Below, piece by piece: positions 6,408 to 12,965 of a stretch of 14,165 nucleotides of DNA. A program made the translations under genes and the position numbers. Within the stretch, counting starts at the first letter, position 1, and each line of letters begins with the position of its first letter. The DNA is from an uncultured Clostridia bacterium (GTDB lineage Bacteria > Bacillota > Clostridia > Oscillospirales > CAG-272). Under the pieces are notes generated by a model, which was not told the origin of the DNA, did no database searches, and worked only from the letters and a program-made list of their open reading frames with translations. The DNA is taken from positions 1-14,165 of the forward strand of contig CAMPBZ010000014.1 of NCBI GenBank assembly GCA_946641795.1. Reading direction: 5' to 3'.

Positions 6408-7235
6408 ATGGAAGCAAAAAAATTGCAGGAACTCCGCGAAATTGCAAAGCGCGTCCGCATCGGCGTCATCGAAGGGACGCACGCGGCAAAATCGGGACAC
6501 CCGGGCGGCTCGCTCTCGGTGGCCGATATTCTGACCTACCTTTACTTTGCGGAAATGAAGATCGATCCGAAAAACCCGAAATGGGAGGATCGCGACCGCT
6601 TTGTCCTTTCCAAAGGGCATTGCGCGCCGGCGCTGTACGCGGTTTTGGCCGAGCGCGGTTTTTTCCCGGCCGAGGAATTGCTCACCCTGCGCAAATTCCC
6701 CTCGCGCCTGCAAGGGCATCCGGATATGAACTCCACCCCCGGCGTGGATATGTCGGCGGGCTCTTTGGGTCTGGGCATCAGCGCGGCGGCGGGTATGGCG
6801 CTTGCCGCAAAAGTGGACGGCAAATCCTACCGCGTTTACACCGTTGTTGGCGACGGCGAAAGCGAGGAGGGACAGGTTTGGGAGGCTTGTATGTTTGCCG
6901 CCCATTACAAGCTGGATAACCTTTGCGTGGTGATCGACTGGAACGGCTTGCAAATCGACGGCCCGGTTGCCGAGGTGATGAACCCCACCCCGCACGACAA
7001 AAAGCTGGAAGCCTTCGGGTTCCACGTCATCTCCATTGACGGCAACGATATGGAGCAGATTGCCGCCGCGTTTGCCGAGGCAAAAACGGTTAAGGGCAAG
7101 CCCACCGCCATTGTGGCAAAAACCACCAAGGGCAAGGGCGTTTCGTTTATGGAAAATCAGGTCAAATGGCACGGCAGCGCGCCGAATGACGAACAATACG
7201 AACAGGCGATCGCCGAACTGAAAGGGGGCAACTGA
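6408..7235 (+). CDS. tkt: Transketolase, N-terminal (thiamine diphosphate-binding) subunit
   Basis: This 275-residue protein corresponds to the first half of transketolase, which moves two-carbon ketol units between sugar phosphates in the non-oxidative pentose phosphate pathway. It carries GHPGG (30-34, with the conserved His31), SKGHCAPALY (68-77), QGHPDMNSTPG (102-112) and the thiamine diphosphate motif GDGESEEGQ (148-156) ending at N179. The protein stops where the PP domain ends, and the pyrimidine-binding and C-terminal domains are in the next gene. This is the natural split form found in many Firmicutes and archaea, not a frameshift: each half has its own start and ribosome site, and they are in different frames with one base between stop and start. 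It is first in an eight-gene run behind a consensus promoter. Confidence 0.95.
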   Translation: MEAKKLQELREIAKRVRIGVIEGTHAAKSGHPGGSLSVADILTYLYFAEMKIDPKNPKWEDRDRFVLSKGHCAPALYAVLAERGFFPAEELLTLRKFPSRLQGHPDMNSTPGVDMSAGSLGLGISAAAGMALAAKVDGKSYRVYTVVGDGESEEGQVWEACMFAAHYKLDNLCVVIDWNGLQIDGPVAEVMNPTPHDKKLEAFGFHVISIDGNDMEQIAAAFAEAKTVKGKPTAIVAKTTKGKGVSFMENQVKWHGSAPNDEQYEQAIAELKGGN

Positions 7236-7236
7236 T

Positions 7237-8178
7237 ATGGCAGAAAAACTGGCAACGCGCGAAGCCTACGGCAACGCGCTGGTAGAACTGGCCGAAAAAT
7301 ACGATTTTGTGGTGCTGGACGCCGATCTTGCCGAGGCCACCAAAACGGTCAAATTCAAAAAGGCTTACCCCGAACGGTTCTTTGATTGCGGCATTGCCGA
7401 AGGGAATATGATGAGCGTTGCGGCGGGCATTGCCTCCACCGGCAAGCCGGTCTTTGCTTCCAGCTTTGCAATGTTTGCGGCCGGCCGCGCCTTCGAGCAG
7501 GTGCGCAACTCCATCGGCTACCCGCACCTCAACGTGAAAATCGGAGCCACCCACGCCGGCATCACCGTTGGCGAGGACGGCGCCACCCACCAGTGCAACG
7601 AGGACATTGCCCTGATGCGCACCATTCCGGGTATGACCATCGTCAACCCTGCCGACGCGGTAGAGGCGCGCGCGGCGGTTGAGGTCGCGCTCCAAACCGA
7701 GGGGCCGTTCTATCTGCGCTTCGGCCGTGCGGCAATGCCGATTTTCAACGATGAAAAAACCTACAAATTTGAGCTTGGCAAGGGCGTAGAGCTGGCCAAA
7801 GACAAGGACGTTACCATTGTTGCCACCGGCATTATGGTTTCGGCCGCGCTGGAAGCAAAGGAACTGCTTGCCGCCGAGGGCATCGACGCCGGCGTGGTCA
7901 ACATCCACACCATCAAACCGCTGGACGTGGAGCTGATCGCAAAGGTTGCAAAGGCGAGCGGCGCCATTGTGACGGCCGAGGAGCATAACATCATCGGCGG
8001 GTTGGGCTCGGCGGTTGCCGAGGCGCTTGCCGAAAATTGCCCGGTGCCAATGGTGCGCGTGGGCGTGAAAGACACCTACGGCCACTCCGGCCCGGTACCC
8101 ACCCTGCTGGAAGCCTACGGGCTTACCCCCGCGGACATTGTGAAAGCCGCCAAAGCCGCGGTTGCAAAAAAAGGATGA
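7237..8178 (+). CDS. tkt: Transketolase, C-terminal subunit
   Basis: This 313-residue protein supplies the pyrimidine-binding and C-terminal domains of the split transketolase and must pair with the preceding gene product. The catalytic glutamate is expected at Glu55 in FDCGIAEGNM (49-58), the residue that activates the thiamine diphosphate aminopyrimidine. PVFASSFAMFAAGRAFEQ (71-88) and GEDGATHQ (112-119) are family blocks. The later TIKPLD segment and the EEHNIIGGLGSAV segment belong to the C-terminal domain. A purine-rich AAAGGGGG site overlaps the end of the upstream gene, so translation is probably coupled and the subunits made in equal amounts. Its stop codon overlaps the maf start by four bases (ATGA). 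A 1-deoxyxylulose-5-phosphate synthase is less likely because that enzyme is a single longer chain. Confidence 0.95.
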   Translation: MAEKLATREAYGNALVELAEKYDFVVLDADLAEATKTVKFKKAYPERFFDCGIAEGNMMSVAAGIASTGKPVFASSFAMFAAGRAFEQVRNSIGYPHLNVKIGATHAGITVGEDGATHQCNEDIALMRTIPGMTIVNPADAVEARAAVEVALQTEGPFYLRFGRAAMPIFNDEKTYKFELGKGVELAKDKDVTIVATGIMVSAALEAKELLAAEGIDAGVVNIHTIKPLDVELIAKVAKASGAIVTAEEHNIIGGLGSAVAEALAENCPVPMVRVGVKDTYGHSGPVPTLLEAYGLTPADIVKAAKAAVAKKG

Positions 8179-8783
8179 GAAAGATCGTTCTCGCGTCGGC
8201 GTCCCCGCGTCGGCGCGAGATTCTTCAAAAACTGGGGTTGGAGTTTGAGGTGCTGGTCGCCGATGTGGACGAGGCCTCGGACGAGCGCGACCCCGGCGCG
8301 CTTTGCGCCCAACTGGCTCGCCGCAAGGGCGAGGCGGCGCTTGCAAAATTGCAGGCGAGCGGCCGGCTTGACCCCGAAACGCTCATCATCGCCTCGGATA
8401 CGGTGGTCGCCCTGGAAACCGGCGCGGGCTGGGAGATTTTCGGCAAGCCGAAGGACGAAGCCGACGCCCGCCGGATGTTGACCGCGCTTTCGGGCAGGGG
8501 ACATTTTGTTTACAGCGGCGTCTATCTTTGGAGCGGCGGCAGGGGCGTTGCCTCTTTTGACCGCACCGAGGTCGTTTTCAAGCCGCTCGCCCCGGCGCAA
8601 ATCGACGATTATATCGCTTCCGGCGAGCCATTCGGCAAGGCCGGGAGCTATGCCATTCAGGGGCTTGCCGGCGCGTTTGTGGCGCGCACCGAGGGCGATT
8701 ATTACACCGTGGTCGGTCTGCCGGTAGAGGAACTGCGCCGCCTGTATGGCGCGTCTTTCCCCGGAGCCGAGCCCCTTTGCTGA
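8175..8783 (+). CDS. maf: Maf family nucleotide pyrophosphatase
   Basis: This 202-residue protein is a Maf/YhdE-type nucleoside triphosphate pyrophosphatase, a cytosolic enzyme hydrolysing dTTP, UTP and modified nucleotides; Maf has also been linked to septum control. The N-terminal SASPRRREIL (8-17), SDTVV (74-78), FGKPKDEADARRML (89-102) and GKAGSYAIQGLAG (154-166) are diagnostic. The last suggests the dTTP/UTP-specific subgroup. I placed the start at the ATG at 8175, which overlaps the transketolase stop, since the protein then begins MRKIVLASASPRR as the family does. An in-frame upstream start would add about 46 residues unrelated to Maf. There is only a weak A-rich GG sequence directly before the ATG, so translation probably depends on coupling to the upstream gene. 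Confidence 0.93.
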   Translation: MRKIVLASASPRRREILQKLGLEFEVLVADVDEASDERDPGALCAQLARRKGEAALAKLQASGRLDPETLIIASDTVVALETGAGWEIFGKPKDEADARRMLTALSGRGHFVYSGVYLWSGGRGVASFDRTEVVFKPLAPAQIDDYIASGEPFGKAGSYAIQGLAGAFVARTEGDYYTVVGLPVEELRRLYGASFPGAEPLC

Positions 8784-8820
8784 ATGATTTTGGAAGAATT
8801 GAAAGCCCCTTGCAGGGGAA

Positions 8821-8826
8821 AGGAGG
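8821..8826 (+). promoter_or_regulatory. Ribosome binding site deciding the fmt start
   Basis: AGGAGG sits eight bases before the ATG at 8835. A small hairpin (AGGGG/CCCCT, 8806-8818) lies just ahead of it. The other in-frame ATG at 8784, right after the maf stop codon, has no such site and would add 17 residues not expected in Fmt. Confidence 0.75.
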
Positions 8827-8834
8827 AGCCCGCT

Positions 8835-9773
8835 ATGCGCATTTTGTTTATGGGAACGCCGGAGTTTGCCGTTTTTTCGTTGCGCGCGCTCGTGGAGGCC
8901 GGTATGAACGTGGTTGCCGTAGTTACGCAGCCCGACCAGCCCAAAGGGCGCGGCTATGTTTTAACGCCGCCGCCGGTCAAGGTTTACGCGCAGGAGCACG
9001 GCATTCCGGTCTATCAGCCGGAGCGCCTGAAAAACGGCGCGTTTGACGAAACGCTGGCAGAGATCGACCCCGACCTGATTGTGGTGACGGCCTACGGAAA
9101 AATTCTGCCCAAATCGCTGTTGGATTATCCAAAATACGGCTGTGTGAACGTGCACGGCTCGCTCTTGCCCGAATACCGCGGCGCGGCGCCGATGCAGCGC
9201 GCCATTCTGGAAGGGAAGAAGGAGACCGGAATTACCACAATGCTGATGGACGAGGGGCTGGACACCGGCAAAATGCTGTTGCAGGCCCGCGTTCCCATTG
9301 AGGAGAACGACAATTTTGAAACCATCCACGATAAAATGGGCGCCGCCGGCGCGCCGCTGTTGGTAGAAACGGTCAAAGGGATCGTCGCCGGCACCGTTAC
9401 GCCGGTGGAGCAGGACGATGCCAAGTCCACCTACGCCGCAAAAATTGAAAAAGCCGACTGCAAAATTGATTTTTCGGCGCCGGCAAACAAGGTGCACGAC
9501 CAAATCCGCGCGCTCTCGCCGGTTCCGCTCGCCTTTACCCGCCTGCCGGACGGCAAACTGCTCAAAGTAGTGGCAAGCGAGGTTGCAACCGGAAAATTTG
9601 ACCCCGCCCCTGCCGGAACGGTGGTGTCGCTTGCGGGCGGCGCCGTGACCGTGGCTTGCGGAACGGGCTTTTTGCGGCTTTTGGAGCTGATCCCCGAGGG
9701 GAAATCGCGCATGAGTGCCGCCGCTTTCATCAACGGCCGCAAGATCGCCGTCGGCGACCGGCTGGGCAATTGA
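8835..9773 (+). CDS. fmt: Methionyl-tRNA formyltransferase
   Basis: Fmt transfers the formyl group of 10-formyltetrahydrofolate to Met-tRNA(fMet) to make the initiator tRNA. The 312-residue length is normal. The N-terminal Rossmann-type domain starts MRILFMGTPEFA (1-12). The catalytic Asn105 and His107 lie in NVHGSLLPEYRGAAP (105-119), and the catalytic Asp is Asp143 in DEGLDTG. The C-terminal OB-like domain follows from about residue 205. The folate donor is the product of fhs in the opposite-strand operon. Firmicutes often place def (peptide deformylase) directly before fmt. Here maf takes that position and no def is in the window. The gene ends at the beginning of a 200-base hairpin cluster that separates it from rsmB. 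Confidence 0.97.
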   Translation: MRILFMGTPEFAVFSLRALVEAGMNVVAVVTQPDQPKGRGYVLTPPPVKVYAQEHGIPVYQPERLKNGAFDETLAEIDPDLIVVTAYGKILPKSLLDYPKYGCVNVHGSLLPEYRGAAPMQRAILEGKKETGITTMLMDEGLDTGKMLLQARVPIEENDNFETIHDKMGAAGAPLLVETVKGIVAGTVTPVEQDDAKSTYAAKIEKADCKIDFSAPANKVHDQIRALSPVPLAFTRLPDGKLLKVVASEVATGKFDPAPAGTVVSLAGGAVTVACGTGFLRLLELIPEGKSRMSAAAFINGRKIAVGDRLGN

Positions 9774-9960
9774 AAAAAGTTTTTGGTCAAACTTTTTTCA
9801 AAAAGTTTGTCAGGTGCGGGTGAAACCCGCGACCTTTCTTCGCGCCGTCGGCGCGAACCTTTGGTGCTTTTTGTTCGCGCGGAGCGCGAAAAGACCCCGG
9901 GGCGTTGCCCCAAACCCTACTCGCTTTTTTAGAAAAAAGCGAGGCAAAAAACTTTATGAA
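9771..9960. repeat. Hairpin cluster between fmt and rsmB
   Basis: Six inverted repeats follow each other with little space. Stems are 9771-9782/9789-9800 (beginning with the fmt stop codon), 9816-9821/9825-9830 (flanked by AGGT/ACCT), 9839-9846/9850-9857, 9874-9880/9884-9890, 9899-9903/9907-9911 and 9920-9930/9933-9943. All these arms are perfect complements. The third arm of an alternative pairing (9789-9797 with 9800-9808) overlaps the first stem, so the first two structures are mutually exclusive. The two outer edges (AAAAGTTTTTGG near 9776 and GCAAAAAACTTT near 9943-9954) are imperfect inverted copies of each other. No stem is followed by a convincing T-run, so the operon probably reads through. 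No open reading frame fits here. Confidence 0.8.
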
Positions 9961-9962
9961 AA

Positions 9963-9968
9963 GGGAGG
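9963..9968 (+). promoter_or_regulatory. Ribosome binding site deciding the rsmB start
   Basis: GGGAGG lies five bases before the ATG at 9974. The open frame continues upstream into the hairpin cluster as far as 9905, but those extra codons have no ribosome site and do not match RsmB. Confidence 0.75.
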
Positions 9969-9973
9969 CGCGC

Positions 9974-11236
9974 ATGAATGTTCGCAAACTGGCCTGGGAT
10001 ACGCTTTGCCGGTGCGAAAAAGCCGGGCAGTATTCCAACCTTGCCGTGGACGTGGCTTTGAAAAAGTACCCGGTGGCCGAGGCCGACCGCGCCCTGTTCA
10101 CCGCTTTGGTTTACGGCGCCGTCGAGCGGCAGGCAACGCTGGATTTTTGGATCCGGTCGCTTTCCAAAACGCCGCCCGAAGCCGAAATTCGCGTGCTGTT
10201 GCGGCTGGGGCTTTACCAGCTCGCGTTTCTGGATCGCGTCCCCGATCACGCCGCCGTCAACGAAACGGTCGCGCTCGCGCCCAAACGCGCGTCGGGGTTT
10301 GTCAACGCCATCCTGCGCTCCTTTTTGCGCGCCGGAAAACAGATCGCGCCGCCCGAAAAAGCAACCGACCCGGTCGGTTTTCTTTCGGTTACGGGGTCGG
10401 TCTGCCGCCCGCTCGCCGCAAAAATGATCGAAGCCTTCGGGCTTGACCGCGCCGCCTCCATTCTGGCGGCCACCCTGCAAAAAAACGATACCTGCCTGCG
10501 CTGGAACCCGCTGAAAATAGATTTTTCCACCTTTGAAAACGCCCTGCGCGCCGCCGGATACGAGCCGGCGCCGGTCGGCAACACCGGCTTCCGCCTTTCG
10601 GGCAACGCCCCGGTGGCCAAACTGCCCGGATTTGCCGAGGGCTGGTTTTTCGTGCAGGACGAGGCCTCCCAGCGGTGCGTTTCGGCACTGGGAGCAAAGC
10701 CGGGAATGACGATTTTGGACGTTTGCGCCTGCCCCGGCTCCAAATCCTTCGGCGCGGCGGCGGAAATGAACAATCAAGGCAAGATCCTGTCCTTCGACCT
10801 GCACGCCTCCAAGCTTTCGCTGGTGGAAAGCGGCGCCGCGCGGTTGGGCATTTCCATTTTGTCGGCGGCCGAACGCGACGCGCGCAATCCGCTGCCCGAA
10901 TGGGAAGGCAAGGCCGACCGCGTGATTTGCGACGTGCCCTGTTCGGGCTTCGGGGTGCTGGGGAAAAAGCCCGATCTGCGCCTGAAATCGCCCGAAACGA
11001 GCGCCGGACTGCCGCAAATCCAGGCGGAGATCCTTGCGCGCTCGGCAACGCTCGTCCGCCCCGGCGGCCGGCTGGTCTATTCCACCTGCACCATTTTCCG
11101 GGAGGAAAACGAGGGCGTGGTCGAGCCGTTTCTGGCGGCAAACTCTGATTTTATTCTTGCTGAAAAGCAAACGCTTTTTCCCGATACCGACGGGACCGAC
11201 GGCTTTTTCTTTGCCGTTCTGGACCGGAAAAACTGA
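9974..11236 (+). CDS. rsmB: 16S rRNA (cytosine-967-C5) methyltransferase RsmB
   Basis: RsmB (Sun/Fmu) uses S-adenosylmethionine to methylate C967 of 16S rRNA (E. coli numbering). The 420 residues comprise a NusB-like RNA-binding domain (about 1-125, with LVYGAVERQATLD at 45-57 and the VNAILRS motif at 110-116), a linker, and the methyltransferase domain (about 220-420). The methyltransferase motifs are ILDVCACPGSKS (247-258), CDVPCSGFG (319-327) and YSTCT (369-373). Cys323 and Cys372 are the paired cysteines used by RNA m5C methyltransferases. The SAM motif is unusual: most relatives read CAAPGGKT where this protein reads CACPGSKS. The gene is 15 bases upstream of rlmN. Confidence 0.95.
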   Translation: MNVRKLAWDTLCRCEKAGQYSNLAVDVALKKYPVAEADRALFTALVYGAVERQATLDFWIRSLSKTPPEAEIRVLLRLGLYQLAFLDRVPDHAAVNETVALAPKRASGFVNAILRSFLRAGKQIAPPEKATDPVGFLSVTGSVCRPLAAKMIEAFGLDRAASILAATLQKNDTCLRWNPLKIDFSTFENALRAAGYEPAPVGNTGFRLSGNAPVAKLPGFAEGWFFVQDEASQRCVSALGAKPGMTILDVCACPGSKSFGAAAEMNNQGKILSFDLHASKLSLVESGAARLGISILSAAERDARNPLPEWEGKADRVICDVPCSGFGVLGKKPDLRLKSPETSAGLPQIQAEILARSATLVRPGGRLVYSTCTIFREENEGVVEPFLAANSDFILAEKQTLFPDTDGTDGFFFAVLDRKN

Positions 11237-11251
11237 CGAAAGGAGAGGGGT

Positions 11252-12343
11252 ATGGAGCAAAGAGAACTGCTCTCAATGACGCCGGAAGAACTCCGCGCGT
11301 TTCTTTTGGAACTGGGCGAGCCGGGCTACCGCGCCGACCAGATTTTTCCGCAACTGCACAAAGGGATCGCGCCCGGTGAAATGACCAATCTGCCGCTCTC
11401 TTTGCGCGAAAAACTGCACCGTGTCGCGCTCTGGAACCTGCCGGTTGTTCGCAAAAAGCTGGTTTCCGCCATTGACGGAACGGTCAAATACCTCTTTTCG
11501 CTTGCCGACGGCAACTGTGTGGAAAGTGTGGTTATGCAGTACGAGCACGGCAACACCATTTGCATTTCCTCGCAGGTCGGGTGCCGGATGGGTTGCAAAT
11601 TCTGCGCCTCCACCATTGGCGGCAAGGTGCGCGATCTTTCGGCGGGAGAACTGCTCGGGCAGGTCATTGCCGCCGAGAAGGACACCGGCGCGCGCATTTC
11701 CAACATTGTGCTGATGGGCATTGGCGAGCCGCTGGATAACTACGCGCAGGTGGTGCGCTTTTTGCACCTCGTCAACCATCCGTCGGGGCTGAACATCGGC
11801 TACCGGCACATCTCGCTTTCCACCTGCGGGCTGGTGGACGGCATTGAAAAACTACAAAAGGAAAATCTACCCATCACGCTTTCCATTTCGCTCCACGCGC
11901 CCGACGACGAAACCCGCTCTTCCATTATGCCGGTCAACAAACGCTGGGGCATTGACGCACTGCTTTCGGCCTGCCGCGCATATTTTCGCGCCACCGGGCG
12001 CAGAATTTCTTTTGAGTACACACTGATCGCCGGCAAAAACGATGCGCCCAAGGACGCCGAAAAACTGGCGCAGGTTCTCAATTCGCACCTGCGCGACCGC
12101 AAGGAGAGTATGCCCATTCACGTCAATCTCATCCCGGTCAACGAGGTCGCCGAAACCGGATTTCGCAAGAGCGACCGCGCCGCCGTTCGCAAATTTGCGG
12201 CGATGTTGGAGGCAAACGGCATTCGCGCCACCGTGCGCCGCACGCTGGGCGCCGACATCAACGCCTCCTGCGGGCAGTTGCGCCGCGCCGCCGGCGACAG
12301 TACCGGCGCCGGCAGTGCCGCCGGCAGTGCCGGAGCCAAGTAA
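11252..12343 (+). CDS. rlmN: Dual-specificity 23S rRNA/tRNA adenine-C2 methyltransferase RlmN
   Basis: RlmN is a radical-SAM enzyme that makes 2-methyladenosine at A2503 of 23S rRNA and at A37 of some tRNAs. The 363 residues include the radical-SAM cluster ligands Cys111, Cys115 and Cys118 (CRMGCKFC). Other features are MGIGEPLDN (155-163), the SLSTCGL segment (188-194), SISLHAP (211-217), and the conserved C-terminal Cys340 (GADINASCGQL), which forms and resolves the protein-RNA crosslink. AAAGGAG at 11239-11245 supports the start. The family normally ends soon after GQLR. Here a 16-residue low-complexity tail (349-363, rich in Gly, Ala and Ser) is encoded by a GC-rich repeat and is probably an addition, not a conserved domain. 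Confidence 0.97.
   Translation: MEQRELLSMTPEELRAFLLELGEPGYRADQIFPQLHKGIAPGEMTNLPLSLREKLHRVALWNLPVVRKKLVSAIDGTVKYLFSLADGNCVESVVMQYEHGNTICISSQVGCRMGCKFCASTIGGKVRDLSAGELLGQVIAAEKDTGARISNIVLMGIGEPLDNYAQVVRFLHLVNHPSGLNIGYRHISLSTCGLVDGIEKLQKENLPITLSISLHAPDDETRSSIMPVNKRWGIDALLSACRAYFRATGRRISFEYTLIAGKNDAPKDAEKLAQVLNSHLRDRKESMPIHVNLIPVNEVAETGFRKSDRAAVRKFAAMLEANGIRATVRRTLGADINASCGQLRRAAGDSTGAGSAAGSAGAK
12296..12340 (+). repeat. GC-rich direct repeats forming the rlmN tail
   Basis: GACAGTACC (12296-12304), GGCAGTGCC (12311-12319) and GGCAGTGCC (12323-12331) are three degenerate copies of one word; 12308-12319 and 12320-12331 are exact 12-base copies (GCCGGCAGTGCC). CCGGCA (12309-12314) and TGCCGG (12328-12333) can pair. 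The last copy plus its flank resembles 151-168 in the left intergenic repeat, differing mainly by one base inserted or lost. The repeat encodes the Gly/Ala/Ser tail of RlmN. Confidence 0.65.
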
Positions 12344-12424
12344 AAAAATATTTTTATATTTGTAAAGGTTTTTTCGGCGGCTAATTTCCCCGTTTTACAT
12401 CACTCAAAAAACGGAGATGCCGCT

Positions 12425-12946
12425 ATGGGAAAAAAGTTTTTATTTGCCAATTTGCTGTTTTTCGGCGTTTGTTTTGTGGTGCTGGACGCGCTGTTCGGCG
12501 TGGCTCTGCCGCGCGGCGAGCGCGTCACCGTGCCGGATTTTTGCGGCGCGACCGAACAAAGCCTTGCCGCCGACGAACGCTTTGAACTGACCGCCGAATA
12601 CCGCTACGACGAAAGCCCTGCCGGCACCATCCTCTCGCAGGAGCCGCCCGCCGGTTCTGTCCGCAAAATCGGCGAGGATCGGGCGCGCTGTTCAGTGCGC
12701 GTGGTGGTCAGTATGGGGCCGGAAACGCTGACCATCCCCGATCTGGTAGGTCAAAACGGCAGCGTTGCGGCGGCCGAACTGCGCCGGATGGGGCTTTCGG
12801 CAACCACCGAGCCCGATCCTTCCGCCGCGCCGGACACCGCCGCCGGGGAAGTGACCCGCACCGATCCACCGGCCGGGAGCGCGGCGCAGGCGGGAACCGT
12901 GGTGCGCCTGTACGTTTCGCCCGGCGGTGTGGAATACGAAGACTGA
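12425..12946 (+). CDS. Membrane-anchored protein with two PASTA domains and no kinase domain
   Basis: This 173-residue protein has a basic start (MGKK), one hydrophobic segment at about 5-28, and two PASTA repeats at about 33-97 and 101-166. Each repeat has the typical opening (VTVPDFCG at 34-41, LTIPDLVGQ at 102-110) and a PPAGS motif (74-78, 148-152). PASTA domains bind peptidoglycan fragments and normally form the outer part of PrkC/PknB kinases or some penicillin-binding proteins. With the anchor first, the PASTA part should lie outside the membrane. Nothing resembling a kinase or phosphatase domain is encoded here. The gene sits between rlmN and rsgA, where Firmicutes usually carry stp and prkC. 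GGAGA at 12413-12417 is seven bases before the ATG. It could be a remnant of prkC, a separate non-kinase PASTA protein, or a peptidoglycan sensor for a kinase elsewhere. Confidence 0.88.
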   Translation: MGKKFLFANLLFFGVCFVVLDALFGVALPRGERVTVPDFCGATEQSLAADERFELTAEYRYDESPAGTILSQEPPAGSVRKIGEDRARCSVRVVVSMGPETLTIPDLVGQNGSVAAAELRRMGLSATTEPDPSAAPDTAAGEVTRTDPPAGSAAQAGTVVRLYVSPGGVEYED

Positions 12947-12951
12947 AAAAG

Positions 12952-12958
12952 AAAGGAG
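12952..12958 (+). promoter_or_regulatory. Ribosome binding site deciding the rsgA start
   Basis: AAAGGAG lies seven bases before the ATG at 12966. An upstream in-frame GTG at 12927 would add 13 residues inside the PASTA gene and has no ribosome site, so 12966 is preferred. Confidence 0.75.
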
Positions 12959-12965
12959 AACCCGA

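Noticed and set aside
6408..8178. Transketolase broken by a frameshift
   Set aside because: The halves break at the natural domain border, each has its own start and ribosome site, and this split form is well known.
7162..8346. Minus-strand open frame opposite the second transketolase gene and maf
   Set aside because: It spans two real genes on the other strand and has no start signal or recognisable domain.
9771..9960. CRISPR array or intrinsic terminator in the fmt-rsmB gap
   Set aside because: The hairpins differ in sequence and are not direct repeats with spacers. No stem is followed by a T-run on the plus strand, so neither label fits.
9929..11260. Minus-strand open frame opposite rsmB
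   Set aside because: It mirrors rsmB almost exactly and runs into the hairpin cluster; there is no ribosome site or family resemblance.
12344..12424. Separate promoter or riboswitch before the PASTA gene
   Set aside because: The gap has an AT-rich palindrome near 12344-12355 and a small CCGTTTT/AAAACGG pairing, but no -35/-10 pair and no recognisable aptamer.
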